NCBI GenBank assembly: GCA_020024075.1
Contig: JAHHUJ010000023.1
Coordinates: 1 to 15,707, forward strand
DNA length: 15,707 bases
Direction: 5' to 3'
Source: Psychrobacter sp.
Lineage (GTDB): Bacteria; Pseudomonadota; Gammaproteobacteria; Pseudomonadales; Moraxellaceae
In this document: one piece after another, positions 1 through 7,108 of the stretch
Position numbering within the stretch: position 1 is the first letter of the stretch
How the letters are laid out: each line of letters starts with the position of its first letter
Position numbers and translations under genes: made by a program
The notes under the pieces: generated by a model
Databases searched by the model: none
Told to the model about the DNA's origin: nothing
What the model saw: the letters and a program-made list of their open reading frames with translations, nothing else

Positions 1-2
1 GT

Positions 3-599
3 CCTGTAAATATGGTTGATAGTGGTCGTATTAAAAACTCTGTTGTTTGGAAAGCACCTCAGTTTGATGGTATTCCATTACAATTCGCTGCTATGTACGC
101 TAATGATGATGATATCAGTGGCGACAACGATAGTGGATGGGGTGCATCATTAATGTATGATCAAGGTAAAGGCTTTACTGCTGGTGTTTCATATGATGAT
201 GATGTAAACCTAGCTGGTAGCCTAATCCGTGGTACAGCTACTTTAGACCTTGCTACTTTCAACTCAGGCTTCCCTGTTACTCTAGGTGCTTTATATCAAG
301 AAGCTGACTATGATGACAGCAAAGATAAAGAAAAAGGCTATATCGTTAGCGCTCAAATGGGTCTAACTAACTTTGCTAAGCCAGCGGCTATCTATGCACA
401 GTACAACAATACTTCTGATCTTGGTGGTGTTAAAAACTTTGATTCAGATCAAATCGTTGTAGGCGGTAAGTACTACTATCAGAAAAACATGATTGCTCAT
501 GCTTATATCGGTCAAAACAATGCTGATAACATCGACGGTGTTAAAGGTGATGATGGTGAAGTATTTGCAGTTGGTGGCGGTCTAGAATACAAATTCTAA
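3..599 (+). CDS. Outer-membrane porin, 3' part (5' end outside window)
   Basis: The frame is open to the left edge, with codons Pro-Val-Asn before the first Met at 12, so this is the C-terminal part (about 198 residues) of a larger protein. The translation alternates hydrophobic and polar residues as beta-barrel strands do, with Asp/Asn/Gly-rich stretches that look like turns and surface loops. It ends GGGLEYKF, and a terminal Phe after an aromatic-rich strand is the usual recognition signal for outer-membrane barrel assembly. Known of the family: general diffusion porins of the OmpC/Porin_4 type form trimeric channels in the outer membrane. Inference: a Moraxellaceae general porin; substrate and exact family cannot be told from this part. 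A strong hairpin terminator follows 22 bases after the stop, so it is transcribed separately from pyrG. Confidence 0.85.
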   Translation, partial: PVNMVDSGRIKNSVVWKAPQFDGIPLQFAAMYANDDDISGDNDSGWGASLMYDQGKGFTAGVSYDDDVNLAGSLIRGTATLDLATFNSGFPVTLGALYQEADYDDSKDKEKGYIVSAQMGLTNFAKPAAIYAQYNNTSDLGGVKNFDSDQIVVGGKYYYQKNMIAHAYIGQNNADNIDGVKGDDGEVFAVGGGLEYKF

Positions 600-621
600 T
601 TTAAATTAGAATCTTATTCTC

Positions 622-654
622 AAAAAGCTCATTCCTTCGGGGATGAGTTTTTTT
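622..654 (+). terminator. Rho-independent terminator of the porin gene
   Basis: An 8-bp stem, CTCATTCC (628-635) with GGGATGAG (640-647), closes a TTCG tetraloop and is followed by seven T. One G-T wobble is present. Five A upstream can pair with the T tract. The stable UUCG loop and T run make this a textbook intrinsic terminator. Confidence 0.92.
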
Positions 655-928
655 ATGGTTTAAAACTTTAAATTAGCAATGAGAGCCAAAGCCATACCTA
701 TTTTCATGCGTTCAAACAGCAAGAAACTGTTACACTATGCCTCTGACAAATGTTGTGTATTAATATAGTCAGACTCACATCTGAAGGTTTTTTGATGATT
801 GTCTCAACACCTCTTCCTTATCTAATAGCAATCTCAAAGTTAATACAAAGTCAACCCTGTAAATTCTCCCTCAAATTTAGTAAAATCTCTTTTTACCAAC
901 TTGCGACTGTCGCATTAAGACTAAAACT
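655..928 (+). promoter_or_regulatory. pyrG upstream region; promoter not resolved
   Basis: This AT-rich spacer of about 270 bases has no convincing gene. Two weak promoter candidates are visible: CTGACA at 743-748 with TATAGT at 764-769 (a short 15-bp spacer), and TAAAAT at 881-886 with no good -35. There is no clear Shine-Dalgarno sequence before the pyrG ATG. A short open frame at 750-932 overlaps the pyrG start but has no recognisable product and is not called. Confidence 0.3.
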
Positions 929-2572
929 ATGACTAAATTTATATTTGTGACCGGTGGGGTTGTGTCCTCACTAGGTAAAGGTATTACCGCAGCCTCTTTA
1001 GCGGCCGTATTAGAAGCACGTGGTCTAAAAGTTACCATGACCAAAATGGATCCCTATATTAACGTCGATCCAGGTACCATGAGCCCTTTTCAGCACGGTG
1101 AAGTATTTGTTACTGAAGATGGTGCTGAAACGGATTTAGACCTAGGGTATTACGAGCGCTTTTTACACCACTCAAAAATGAGTAAAACTAACAACTTTAC
1201 CAGTGGCCGTATTTATCAAACTGTATTGAATAAAGAACGCCGCGGCGATTATTTGGGCGGCACAGTACAAGTTATTCCGCATATCACTGATGAGATCAAG
1301 CACCGTATCCGCGCCAGTGGCGAAGGCTATGATATCGCTATTATCGAAATTGGCGGTACTGTGGGTGACATTGAATCACTACCATTTATGGAAGCGGTTC
1401 GTCAGATGCAAGTTGAGCTGGGCCGTAATCGTGCCATGCTTATGCATTTAACTTTAGTGCCTTACATTTCAAGTGCTGGTGAAACCAAAACTAAGCCTAC
1501 TCAGCATTCAGTAAAAGAGCTGCGCTCAATTGGTTTACAGCCAGACGTGTTAATCTGCCGCTCTGAGCATGCTATTGGTGAAGACAATAGACGCAAGATT
1601 GCTCTATTCACCAATGTAGAAGAGCGTGCAGTTATCTTATGTGAAGATGCTGATAGTATCTATCAGATTCCACGTACTCTACATGAGCAAGATTTAGACG
1701 ATATTATCCTAGAGCGCTTTGGTATTGAAGCGCCAGAAGCCGATCTTTCAGATTGGGATAAAGTAGTCGATCGTCTGTTAAATGCTGAGGGTAAAGTGAC
1801 AGTAGCTATCGTAGGTAAATACGTAGAGCTACCCGATGCTTATAAATCAATCAATGAAGCTTTATTGCATGCCGGTATTACCCATAAGACCAAAGTTGAG
1901 ATTGATTACATTGATGCTGAAGCGTTAGAGACTGATGACAGCCTAATGCAGCAACTACAGCAAGCCGACGCTATCTTAGTACCAGGTGGATTTGGTGAAC
2001 GTGGCAAATTGGGTAAGATGCGTGCCATCACTTATGCTCGTGAGAATAATGTGCCCTTCTTAGGTATCTGCTTGGGTATGCAGTTGGCAGTTATCGAATT
2101 TGCAACCAATAAGTTAGGTCTAAAAGCAGACTCAACTGAGTTTGATCGTCAAGCCCCAGAGCCTATTATCGGTCTAATTACTGAGTGGTTGGATGAAAAA
2201 GGGGAGCTACAAGTTCGCAATGATGACTCAGACTTAGGCGGCACCATGCGCTTAGGCAGCCAAAAGGCAGAATTGGTGGAAGGCTCTAAGCTGCATCAAA
2301 TCTATGGTTCTAAGTTCATCAATGAGCGTCACCGTCATCGTTATGAGATGAATAATCGCTATATCGAGCCACTAGAAGCAGCGGGTATGAGTATCTCAGG
2401 CTACTCTGCTAAGCAGCATTTGGTTGAGTCAGTAGAGATTGCTGATCATCCTTGGTTTATTGGGGTACAGTTCCACCCTGAATTCACCAGTTCACCAAGA
2501 ACCGGTCACCCTTTATTTGCAAGCTTTATCGAAGCGGCAATAAAAAACCAAAAGCAAGCTCATAGTGCATAG
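929..2572 (+). CDS. pyrG: CTP synthase
   Basis: Converts UTP to CTP using ATP and glutamine-derived ammonia, the last step of de novo pyrimidine nucleotide synthesis in the cytoplasm. The 547-residue length matches the family (about 545). The N-terminal synthetase domain carries the ATP-binding loop GGVVSSLGKGITAASL at residues 9-24, followed by the MDPYINVDPGTMSPFQHGE segment. The C-terminal class I glutamine amidotransferase domain (about 290-540) has the oxyanion motif PGGFGERG and the nucleophile Cys381 in GICLGMQ. His516 and Glu518 of FHPEF complete the triad. All catalytic residues are intact. It is followed by its own terminator, so kdsA downstream is probably expressed mainly from its own promoter. 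The ATG is fixed by the conserved MTKFIFVTGGV start, although no strong ribosome binding site precedes it. Confidence 0.98.
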   Translation: MTKFIFVTGGVVSSLGKGITAASLAAVLEARGLKVTMTKMDPYINVDPGTMSPFQHGEVFVTEDGAETDLDLGYYERFLHHSKMSKTNNFTSGRIYQTVLNKERRGDYLGGTVQVIPHITDEIKHRIRASGEGYDIAIIEIGGTVGDIESLPFMEAVRQMQVELGRNRAMLMHLTLVPYISSAGETKTKPTQHSVKELRSIGLQPDVLICRSEHAIGEDNRRKIALFTNVEERAVILCEDADSIYQIPRTLHEQDLDDIILERFGIEAPEADLSDWDKVVDRLLNAEGKVTVAIVGKYVELPDAYKSINEALLHAGITHKTKVEIDYIDAEALETDDSLMQQLQQADAILVPGGFGERGKLGKMRAITYARENNVPFLGICLGMQLAVIEFATNKLGLKADSTEFDRQAPEPIIGLITEWLDEKGELQVRNDDSDLGGTMRLGSQKAELVEGSKLHQIYGSKFINERHRHRYEMNNRYIEPLEAAGMSISGYSAKQHLVESVEIADHPWFIGVQFHPEFTSSPRTGHPLFASFIEAAIKNQKQAHSA

Positions 2573-2630
2573 CAATTAGCGAATAATAAACGAATTATAA
2601 TCAAGTTATAGGATTGATAATCCGTTTGGT

Positions 2631-2665
2631 AAAAAGAGGTTGGGTTATCCTGACCTCTTTTTTTT
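2631..2665 (+). terminator. Rho-independent terminator of pyrG
   Basis: AAAGAGGT pairs with ACCTCTTT; the stem extends through two wobble pairs and two G-C pairs to a TTAT loop, then runs into a T tract ending at 2665. It lies about 60 bases after the pyrG stop. Confidence 0.85.
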
Positions 2666-2680
2666 GTTTTTTAAGCTAAG

Positions 2681-2710
2681 TTTGGTATTTTGTACATTTG
2701 GTATTTTGTA
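2681..2710 (+). repeat. Two-copy 14-bp direct repeat, period 16 bp
   Basis: TTTGGTATTTTGTA occurs at 2681-2694 and again, identical, at 2697-2710, separated by CA. It lies between the pyrG terminator and the candidate kdsA promoter. Confidence 0.9.
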
Positions 2711-2724
2711 TATAGGGTTTGTAT

Positions 2725-2754
2725 TTGACGTAGCATGTACTACAATCACTATAT
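2725..2754 (+). promoter_or_regulatory. Candidate sigma70 promoter of kdsA
   Basis: TTGACG (2725-2730, five of six matches to the -35 consensus) is followed at 17-18 bp by ACTATA/CTATAT (2748-2754). The predicted transcript starts about 40 bases before the kdsA ATG. The -10 is imperfect, so confidence is moderate. Confidence 0.45.
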
Positions 2755-2801
2755 CGCCCTTTAGGGTTAAAAATTATTGGATAATAAAAAAAGAGACCTT
2801 T

Positions 2802-3662
2802 ATGACTGCATTAACTCAAGCACAATCACAAATTCAACTAGATGAGATTACCATCGCCAATGATAAGCCTTTTGTGCTATTTGGCGGTATGAATGTTTTG
2901 GAATCAAAAGAATTGGCTTTTGAAATTGCCGAGGGTTACATTGATATTTGTAATCGCTTGGGTATTGGCTATGTCTTTAAGGCAAGCTTTGATAAAGCCA
3001 ACCGTTCTAGCCTAAATTCATACCGTGGTCCAGGTCTAGAAAAAGGCGTGGATTGGTTAGGTCAAATCAAAGAAAAATACAATGTGCCAATCATTACTGA
3101 TGTGCATGAGCCATACCAAGCTGAGCCAGTGGCTGAAGTGGCCGATATTATTCAGTTACCTGCTTTTTTAAGCCGTCAAACAGATTTAGTACAAGCTATG
3201 GCAAAAACTGGGGCTATTATTAATATCAAAAAAGCACAGTTTTTAGCGCCGCACGAGATGCGTCATATTATCAATAAGTGCTTAGAGGCAGGTAATGACA
3301 AAGTCATTCTTTGTGAGCGTGGTACGTCATTTGGTTACAATAACCTTGTGGTAGATATGCTTGGCTTTGATACTATGAAAAAGATGGATGTGCCCGTATT
3401 CTTCGATGTGACACACAGCTTACAGCAGCCAGGTGCACGTAGTGATAGTGCTGGTGGTCGCCGTGAGCAGATTACTACCTTGGCTCGTGCTGGCATGGCA
3501 ACAGGTCTGGCAGGATTATTCTTAGAAGCGCATCCAGAGCCAGAGTTGGCAAAATGTGATGGCCCTTGTGCGCTACGAATGAGCCAGTTAGAGCCATTTT
3601 TAACGCAGTTAAAGCAAATCGATGATTTGGTAAAAGGCTTTAGCGTACTGGATACTCATTAA
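2802..3662 (+). CDS. kdsA: 3-deoxy-D-manno-octulosonate 8-phosphate synthase
   Basis: Condenses phosphoenolpyruvate with arabinose 5-phosphate to KDO-8-phosphate, the precursor of the KDO sugars that link lipid A to the LPS core; cytoplasmic. From the ATG at 2802 the protein is 286 residues (E. coli about 284). An in-frame ATG-free extension to 2640 would run through the pyrG terminator and the likely promoter, so the longer frame is rejected. AAGAGA just before the ATG is a plausible ribosome binding site. Motifs include FVLFGGMNVLES near residues 24-35, KASFDKANRSS, the KKAQFLAP loop, GTSFGYNNL and the C-terminal HPEP..KCDGPCALR segment. Asn31 in GGMN sits where metal-dependent enzymes carry Cys, which places this in the metal-independent class by family knowledge. 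It adjoins pyrG, whose product supplies CTP for KDO activation. Confidence 0.97.
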   Translation: MTALTQAQSQIQLDEITIANDKPFVLFGGMNVLESKELAFEIAEGYIDICNRLGIGYVFKASFDKANRSSLNSYRGPGLEKGVDWLGQIKEKYNVPIITDVHEPYQAEPVAEVADIIQLPAFLSRQTDLVQAMAKTGAIINIKKAQFLAPHEMRHIINKCLEAGNDKVILCERGTSFGYNNLVVDMLGFDTMKKMDVPVFFDVTHSLQQPGARSDSAGGRREQITTLARAGMATGLAGLFLEAHPEPELAKCDGPCALRMSQLEPFLTQLKQIDDLVKGFSVLDTH

Positions 3663-3726
3663 TCTTATAGTGCTGATATAAAGCCAATCATAAAGTTAAT
3701 AAAATAAGTCACTCAGAGGGGGCAGC

Positions 3727-3975
3727 ATGGCGATTCAACAGCTTCAATTTAGTATCAAAAATATTGACGATGCTGAAGGTATTCAGGGGGTTATTACTGC
3801 CTTAGAAAATATCGATGGCGTTCTGTTAGCCAAGCTGTCCCCTAAGAGTGATATAGGTATTGTGCAATTTGAAGATACCAAGACCTCTATTCATGCCATT
3901 AAGGCGGCAGTAAGTATGGTGGATTATGTGACACAGCCTTTCCCAGTAGATGCTCCAGCCAATCCAAAAAATTAG
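3727..3975 (+). CDS. Small HMA-fold protein without the metal-binding cysteines
   Basis: An 82-residue protein with a good Shine-Dalgarno (AGAGGGGG ending about 4 bases before the ATG). Its spacing of hydrophobic residues matches the beta-alpha-beta-beta-alpha-beta heavy-metal-associated (HMA) domain of the next gene product: a first strand LQFSIKNI, a helix containing VITALENIDGV (compare SALTQLDGV next door), a third strand GIVQFED and a second helix HAIKAAV. Where the canonical domain has MxCxxC, this one has IDDAEGIQGV (residues 13-22), and the protein has no Cys at all. It therefore should not bind Cu(+) in the usual way. The C-terminal tail is Pro/Ala/Asn-rich. It lies 64 bases after kdsA and 73 before the canonical chaperone gene, with no terminator seen in between. 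Function unknown; possibilities are a regulatory or docking partner of the chaperone or ATPase, or a diverged duplicate. Confidence 0.8.
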   Translation: MAIQQLQFSIKNIDDAEGIQGVITALENIDGVLLAKLSPKSDIGIVQFEDTKTSIHAIKAAVSMVDYVTQPFPVDAPANPKN

Positions 3976-4048
3976 TAACTATAATAACTTGAACTGTTTT
4001 TTAGCAAAGAATAAGCTAAAGCTATAAAAAAATCATAAGGGGTATATA

Positions 4049-4273
4049 ATGAGTACAGAAACTCGTGTAATCAATATCGATGGTATGACTTGTGGCGGCT
4101 GTGTAAAAAGCGTAGATAGCGCCTTAACACAGCTTGATGGGGTGCAGTCAGTAGATGTAGACCTAGAAGGTAATAAAGCTGCAGTGACTTATGATTCCTC
4201 AGTAGTAGCCGTTGATGCTATAGTAGAAGCCATTGAAGAGGCAGGCTTTGATGCGGCTGTTGCAGGTGAATAA
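4049..4273 (+). CDS. copZ: Copper chaperone, CopZ-like HMA-domain protein
   Basis: A 74-residue protein that is a single HMA domain. The metal motif GMTCGGC is at residues 12-18, with Cys15 and Cys18 as the expected Cu(+) ligands. The rest follows the ferredoxin-like pattern: INIDG first strand, SALTQLDGV after the first helix, AAVTYDSS third strand, IVEAIEEAGF second helix. Known of the family: such chaperones hold cytosolic Cu(+) and pass it to CopA-type ATPases. AAGGGG 7 bases before the ATG is a good ribosome binding site. The gene ends at a strong terminator and copA follows, supporting the copper role. The exact metal is inferred from the neighbour. The symbol is assigned by domain and context. 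Confidence 0.88.
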   Translation: MSTETRVINIDGMTCGGCVKSVDSALTQLDGVQSVDVDLEGNKAAVTYDSSVVAVDAIVEAIEEAGFDAAVAGE

Positions 4274-4310
4274 GCCACAAGGGTTAATAATTGTGTTTTA
4301 TTAGCTCAAC

Positions 4311-4336
4311 AAGCCAGCTTTTCGCTGGCTTTTTTT
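4311..4336 (+). terminator. Rho-independent terminator of the chaperone gene
   Basis: AAGCCAGC and GCTGGCTT form an 8-bp stem around a TTTTC loop, followed by a T run. It separates the small HMA genes from copA. Confidence 0.93.
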
Positions 4337-4377
4337 GTTTTTAACCTTTTTATTTTGTAGGTCAATAAAAAAGCTAG

Positions 4378-4425
4378 TAGACAGTTATCCGTTATATGCA
4401 TTGATAATGCACCGTGTCCTGTCTA
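4378..4425 (+). promoter_or_regulatory. Nested inverted repeats upstream of copA
   Basis: An outer 7-bp inverted repeat, TAGACAG (4378-4384) with CTGTCTA (4419-4425), encloses an inner perfect one, TGCATT-GAT-AATGCA (4397-4411). It lies just before the likely copA promoter. It does not resemble the CueR operator I know from enterobacteria. It may be an operator or a folded element; function is inferred from position only. Confidence 0.4.
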
Positions 4426-4431
4426 GAATTC

Positions 4432-4460
4432 TTCGCAAGTTGTCTCTTTTTATTTATACT
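4432..4460 (+). promoter_or_regulatory. Candidate promoter of copA
   Basis: TATACT (4455-4460) is a good -10 about 20 bases before the copA ATG. The best -35 at 17 bp is TTCGCA (4432-4437), matching four of six positions. A weak -35 would fit an activator-dependent promoter, but no regulator gene is in the window. Confidence 0.4.
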
Positions 4461-4480
4461 TAGTTAACCTTGGTGTTGTC

Positions 4481-6814
4481 ATGTCCACTTCACAAGCTAC
4501 AAATAACGATAATAGCAATCAAAATAATCCGAATAATAAACCGCAAGTTACGACTGAAAACTTGGCGAAGGCTCAGTTTCAAATTGAGGGGATGTCATGT
4601 CAAGCCTGTGCCACTCGTATCGAAAAAGTTCTAAATAAAAAACCAGCCATTGACTCAGCAAGCGTTAGTTTTGCTGGTGAGACTTTGAATGTCTCTTATG
4701 ATGCCAGTCAGGCCAGTACTGAACAGATCAGTGAGTGGGTAAGCAAGACAGGATTTACAGCATTGCCAATGGCGGATAACCAAATCCCTCAGGCAGTCGA
4801 TAAATCAATGGATTGGCGCTTAGTGCTGATCTGGATTTGTATGATTCCTTTCTTAATCGGTATGGCGGGGATGGTGCTTGGTCAAGGTATGAGCTGGATG
4901 CCGGCGTTATGGATACAGTTTTTATTGGCCACTTTCGTTCAGTTAGGGTTGGCTGGACCTTTTTATCGTAGTGCTTGGGCCTCTATCAAAGGCGGTCTGG
5001 CTAATATGGATGTGTTGGTGGTGATCGGGACAGTGACCATCTGGGCTTACTCTACCTATGTTTGGTTACAAAGTTTAGGTGTTAGTCTGTTTGACATTAG
5101 TAGCCTTGCCTTGAGTTGGTCAGATATTACCAGTCATAGCGCGGCTCATATTCCGGTATATTTTGAGGCCGGAGTGATGATTATTGCTTTTGTTAAATTG
5201 GGCAAATATTTAGAGCAGCGTACCAAGAAGCATAGCCTCAATAGTATTAATATGCTGCTAGAGCTGACCCCAACCACGGTGGAGAGAGTAGTTACTCCGA
5301 AGCTGCAGCAAGCAACACAGCTTGAGGCCAGCGATGCAGAATTAAGCTTTGAGCAGGTAAATTTAAATGAAGTTCAAAAAGGCGATGTATTGCGCGCTAA
5401 GCAAGGCTCACGGGTGGCAACAGATGGGATTGTTGTCTCAGGTGAAGGCTGGTGTGATGAGAGTCACTTAACTGGTGAGTCGGTTCCTGTTACCAAACAT
5501 AAAGGCGATAAAGTGCTGGCCGGTGCCATGGTAGAAAACGGCAGCCTGAACTATCAAGTTACCGCAAAAGGTAGTGATACTCAGCTAAGCGATATGGTGA
5601 AGGCACTGAGTGAGGCTCAAGGCAGTAAAGCAAATCTGGCGCGTCTAGCAGATAAAGTGGCGGCGGTATTCGTGCCAGTAGTGGTACTGATTGCCTTGGT
5701 GACTTTTGGGTTAACCTTATCTATTACAGGGGTAATGGACCAAGCTATTTTGCACGCAGTATCAGTGCTGGTTATTGCTTGTCCTTGTGCTTTGGGGTTG
5801 GCTACTCCAGCGGCAATTATGGCAGGTATGGGCGTAGCAGCTCGTCATGGGGTATGGTTTAAAGATGCTCAAAGCCTAGAGATGGCCGGTAGTGTGGATA
5901 CGGTTGTATTTGATAAGACAGGTACTTTGACCAAAGGTAAGCCGCATATTGTCGACTCAATGATGGTTAACAAAGCCATTAAAGCGGATGATGTGTTACA
6001 GCTGGCAGCCAGTGTTGAAGTCCATGTCAGCCATCCTTTAGCATCGGCTGTGGTAGATGCCGCTCAGGTCAGAGACTTACCCATGCTTGCAGCCGATAAA
6101 GTGGATGTGGTCTCTGGGCTTGGGGTGAAAGCTAATGTAGAAGGCTTTGGTGAAGTAAAAGTAGGTACTGCCGAATTTGTAGGCTTAAAATTACCCAAAA
6201 AACTGCCTAAAGTTTGGCAAATAGCCAGTACCATTGCGGTTAGTGTTGAGGGGATACCGCTGGGTATGTTTGCTTTGGCCGATGAGCTAAAAGAAGAAAG
6301 CTCTCAAGCAGTGCAAGCCTTGAAGCAAGATGGCTTGGAGGTGGTGCTGCTAAGTGGTGATAAGCCATCTGTGGTGCAGCAAGTTGCTGATGATTTAGAT
6401 ATTAAAGTGGCTCATGGTCACTTTAAACCTCGTGATAAAGCGCAGTGGATTGAGGCGCATCAAGCAGTGGGTCACAAAGTTGCTATGGTGGGGGATGGGG
6501 TCAATGATGCGCCAGCTATGGCCACTGCCTATGCCAGCTTCGCTATGCTAGAGGGAACAGAGGTGGCCAAACACAGTGCGTCAGCCAGATTAATGGGCGA
6601 CTCAATTATGCAGGTACACTCAGGGGTTGATATAGCCAAGGCCACAGTGCGTAATATTAAGCAAAACCTATTTTTTGCCTTTATTTATAACTGTTTGGGG
6701 ATTCCTTTGGCAGCGTTTGGTTTACTAAACCCGATGATTGCAGCAGCGGCAATGGCACTAAGCTCAATCTCGGTATTAATGAATGCTCTTCGCTTAACTC
6801 GTCATAAGGTTTAA
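4481..6814 (+). CDS. copA: Cu(+)-exporting P1B-type ATPase
   Basis: An inner-membrane pump that uses ATP to export cytosolic Cu(+). After an Asn/Gln-rich leader (residues 1-25) comes one HMA domain with GMSCQAC (Cys40, Cys43). Membrane segments follow, then the actuator motif TGES (331-334), the CPC metal site in the sixth membrane helix (Cys434-Pro435-Cys436), the phosphorylated Asp478 in DKTGTLTKG, the P1B-specific His518-Pro519, and GDGVNDAP (671-678). The last two helices carry the Tyr-Asn pair in IYNCLG and MALSS. Together with CPC these are the Cu(+) selectivity signature (P1B-1). The length, 777, is normal, with one rather than two N-terminal metal domains. The ribosome binding site is poor, but no nearby alternative start fits as well. 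The neighbouring CopZ-like gene is its probable copper donor. Confidence 0.96.
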   Translation: MSTSQATNNDNSNQNNPNNKPQVTTENLAKAQFQIEGMSCQACATRIEKVLNKKPAIDSASVSFAGETLNVSYDASQASTEQISEWVSKTGFTALPMADNQIPQAVDKSMDWRLVLIWICMIPFLIGMAGMVLGQGMSWMPALWIQFLLATFVQLGLAGPFYRSAWASIKGGLANMDVLVVIGTVTIWAYSTYVWLQSLGVSLFDISSLALSWSDITSHSAAHIPVYFEAGVMIIAFVKLGKYLEQRTKKHSLNSINMLLELTPTTVERVVTPKLQQATQLEASDAELSFEQVNLNEVQKGDVLRAKQGSRVATDGIVVSGEGWCDESHLTGESVPVTKHKGDKVLAGAMVENGSLNYQVTAKGSDTQLSDMVKALSEAQGSKANLARLADKVAAVFVPVVVLIALVTFGLTLSITGVMDQAILHAVSVLVIACPCALGLATPAAIMAGMGVAARHGVWFKDAQSLEMAGSVDTVVFDKTGTLTKGKPHIVDSMMVNKAIKADDVLQLAASVEVHVSHPLASAVVDAAQVRDLPMLAADKVDVVSGLGVKANVEGFGEVKVGTAEFVGLKLPKKLPKVWQIASTIAVSVEGIPLGMFALADELKEESSQAVQALKQDGLEVVLLSGDKPSVVQQVADDLDIKVAHGHFKPRDKAQWIEAHQAVGHKVAMVGDGVNDAPAMATAYASFAMLEGTEVAKHSASARLMGDSIMQVHSGVDIAKATVRNIKQNLFFAFIYNCLGIPLAAFGLLNPMIAAAAMALSSISVLMNALRLTRHKV

Positions 6815-6832
6815 TTTGTAGCAATAATTGCT

Positions 6833-6922
6833 AGGGCTTATGTTTTTAGTAAGTACTAGTTTTTAGTAAGTACTAGTTTTTGGTAAATGCTGGTTTTTAG
6901 TAAGTACTAGTTAATAAGCCCT
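6833..6922 (+). repeat. Four 17-bp tandem repeats enclosed by a 9-bp inverted repeat
   Basis: The unit GTTTTTAGTAAGTACTA is at 6842-6858, 6859-6875 and 6893-6909 exactly; the third copy (6876-6892) is diverged. The array is flanked by AGGGCTTAT (6833-6841) and its perfect complement ATAAGCCCT (6914-6922). Each unit junction can also form a small TACTA-GTTTT-TAGTA hairpin. The element starts 19 bases after the copA stop, so it may act as its transcript end, but it lacks a long T tract. Confidence 0.9.
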
Positions 6923-6981
6923 CTTATTTGTAGATAAATGCCTAGTAATGGCTTTGAAACATCCAAGATTTTGGGAATTTA

Positions 6982-6990
6982 TGCTATCAT
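6982..6990 (+). promoter_or_regulatory. Candidate extended -10 promoter of eno
   Basis: TGC-TATCAT (6982-6990) matches the extended -10 form, which can work without a -35. TTGAAA at 6954-6959 is too far upstream to be an ideal partner. The predicted leader would be about 110 bases. Confidence 0.4.
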
Positions 6991-7108
6991 TAGCCAAATT
7001 ATTTTGCACAAAAAAATACCTTAAGAACCCCCTGAGTAACCCGCATTGCTTTGGGTAATCTGCTCAAAACTTATTCTTATTACTTAATTAAAGAGGCTTG
7101 TAGACGCT

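Noticed and set aside
750..932. 60-codon plus-strand frame overlapping the pyrG start
   Set aside because: No ribosome binding site, no recognisable product, low-complexity composition and a 4-base overlap with pyrG; more likely chance in the pyrG leader.
2640..2801. N-terminal extension of KdsA
   Set aside because: It starts inside the pyrG terminator stem and spans the repeat and candidate promoter; KdsA homologues begin at the Met at 2802.
7020..7065. Possible hairpin in the eno leader (ACCC..GGGT)
   Set aside because: Only four base pairs; not distinguishable from chance.
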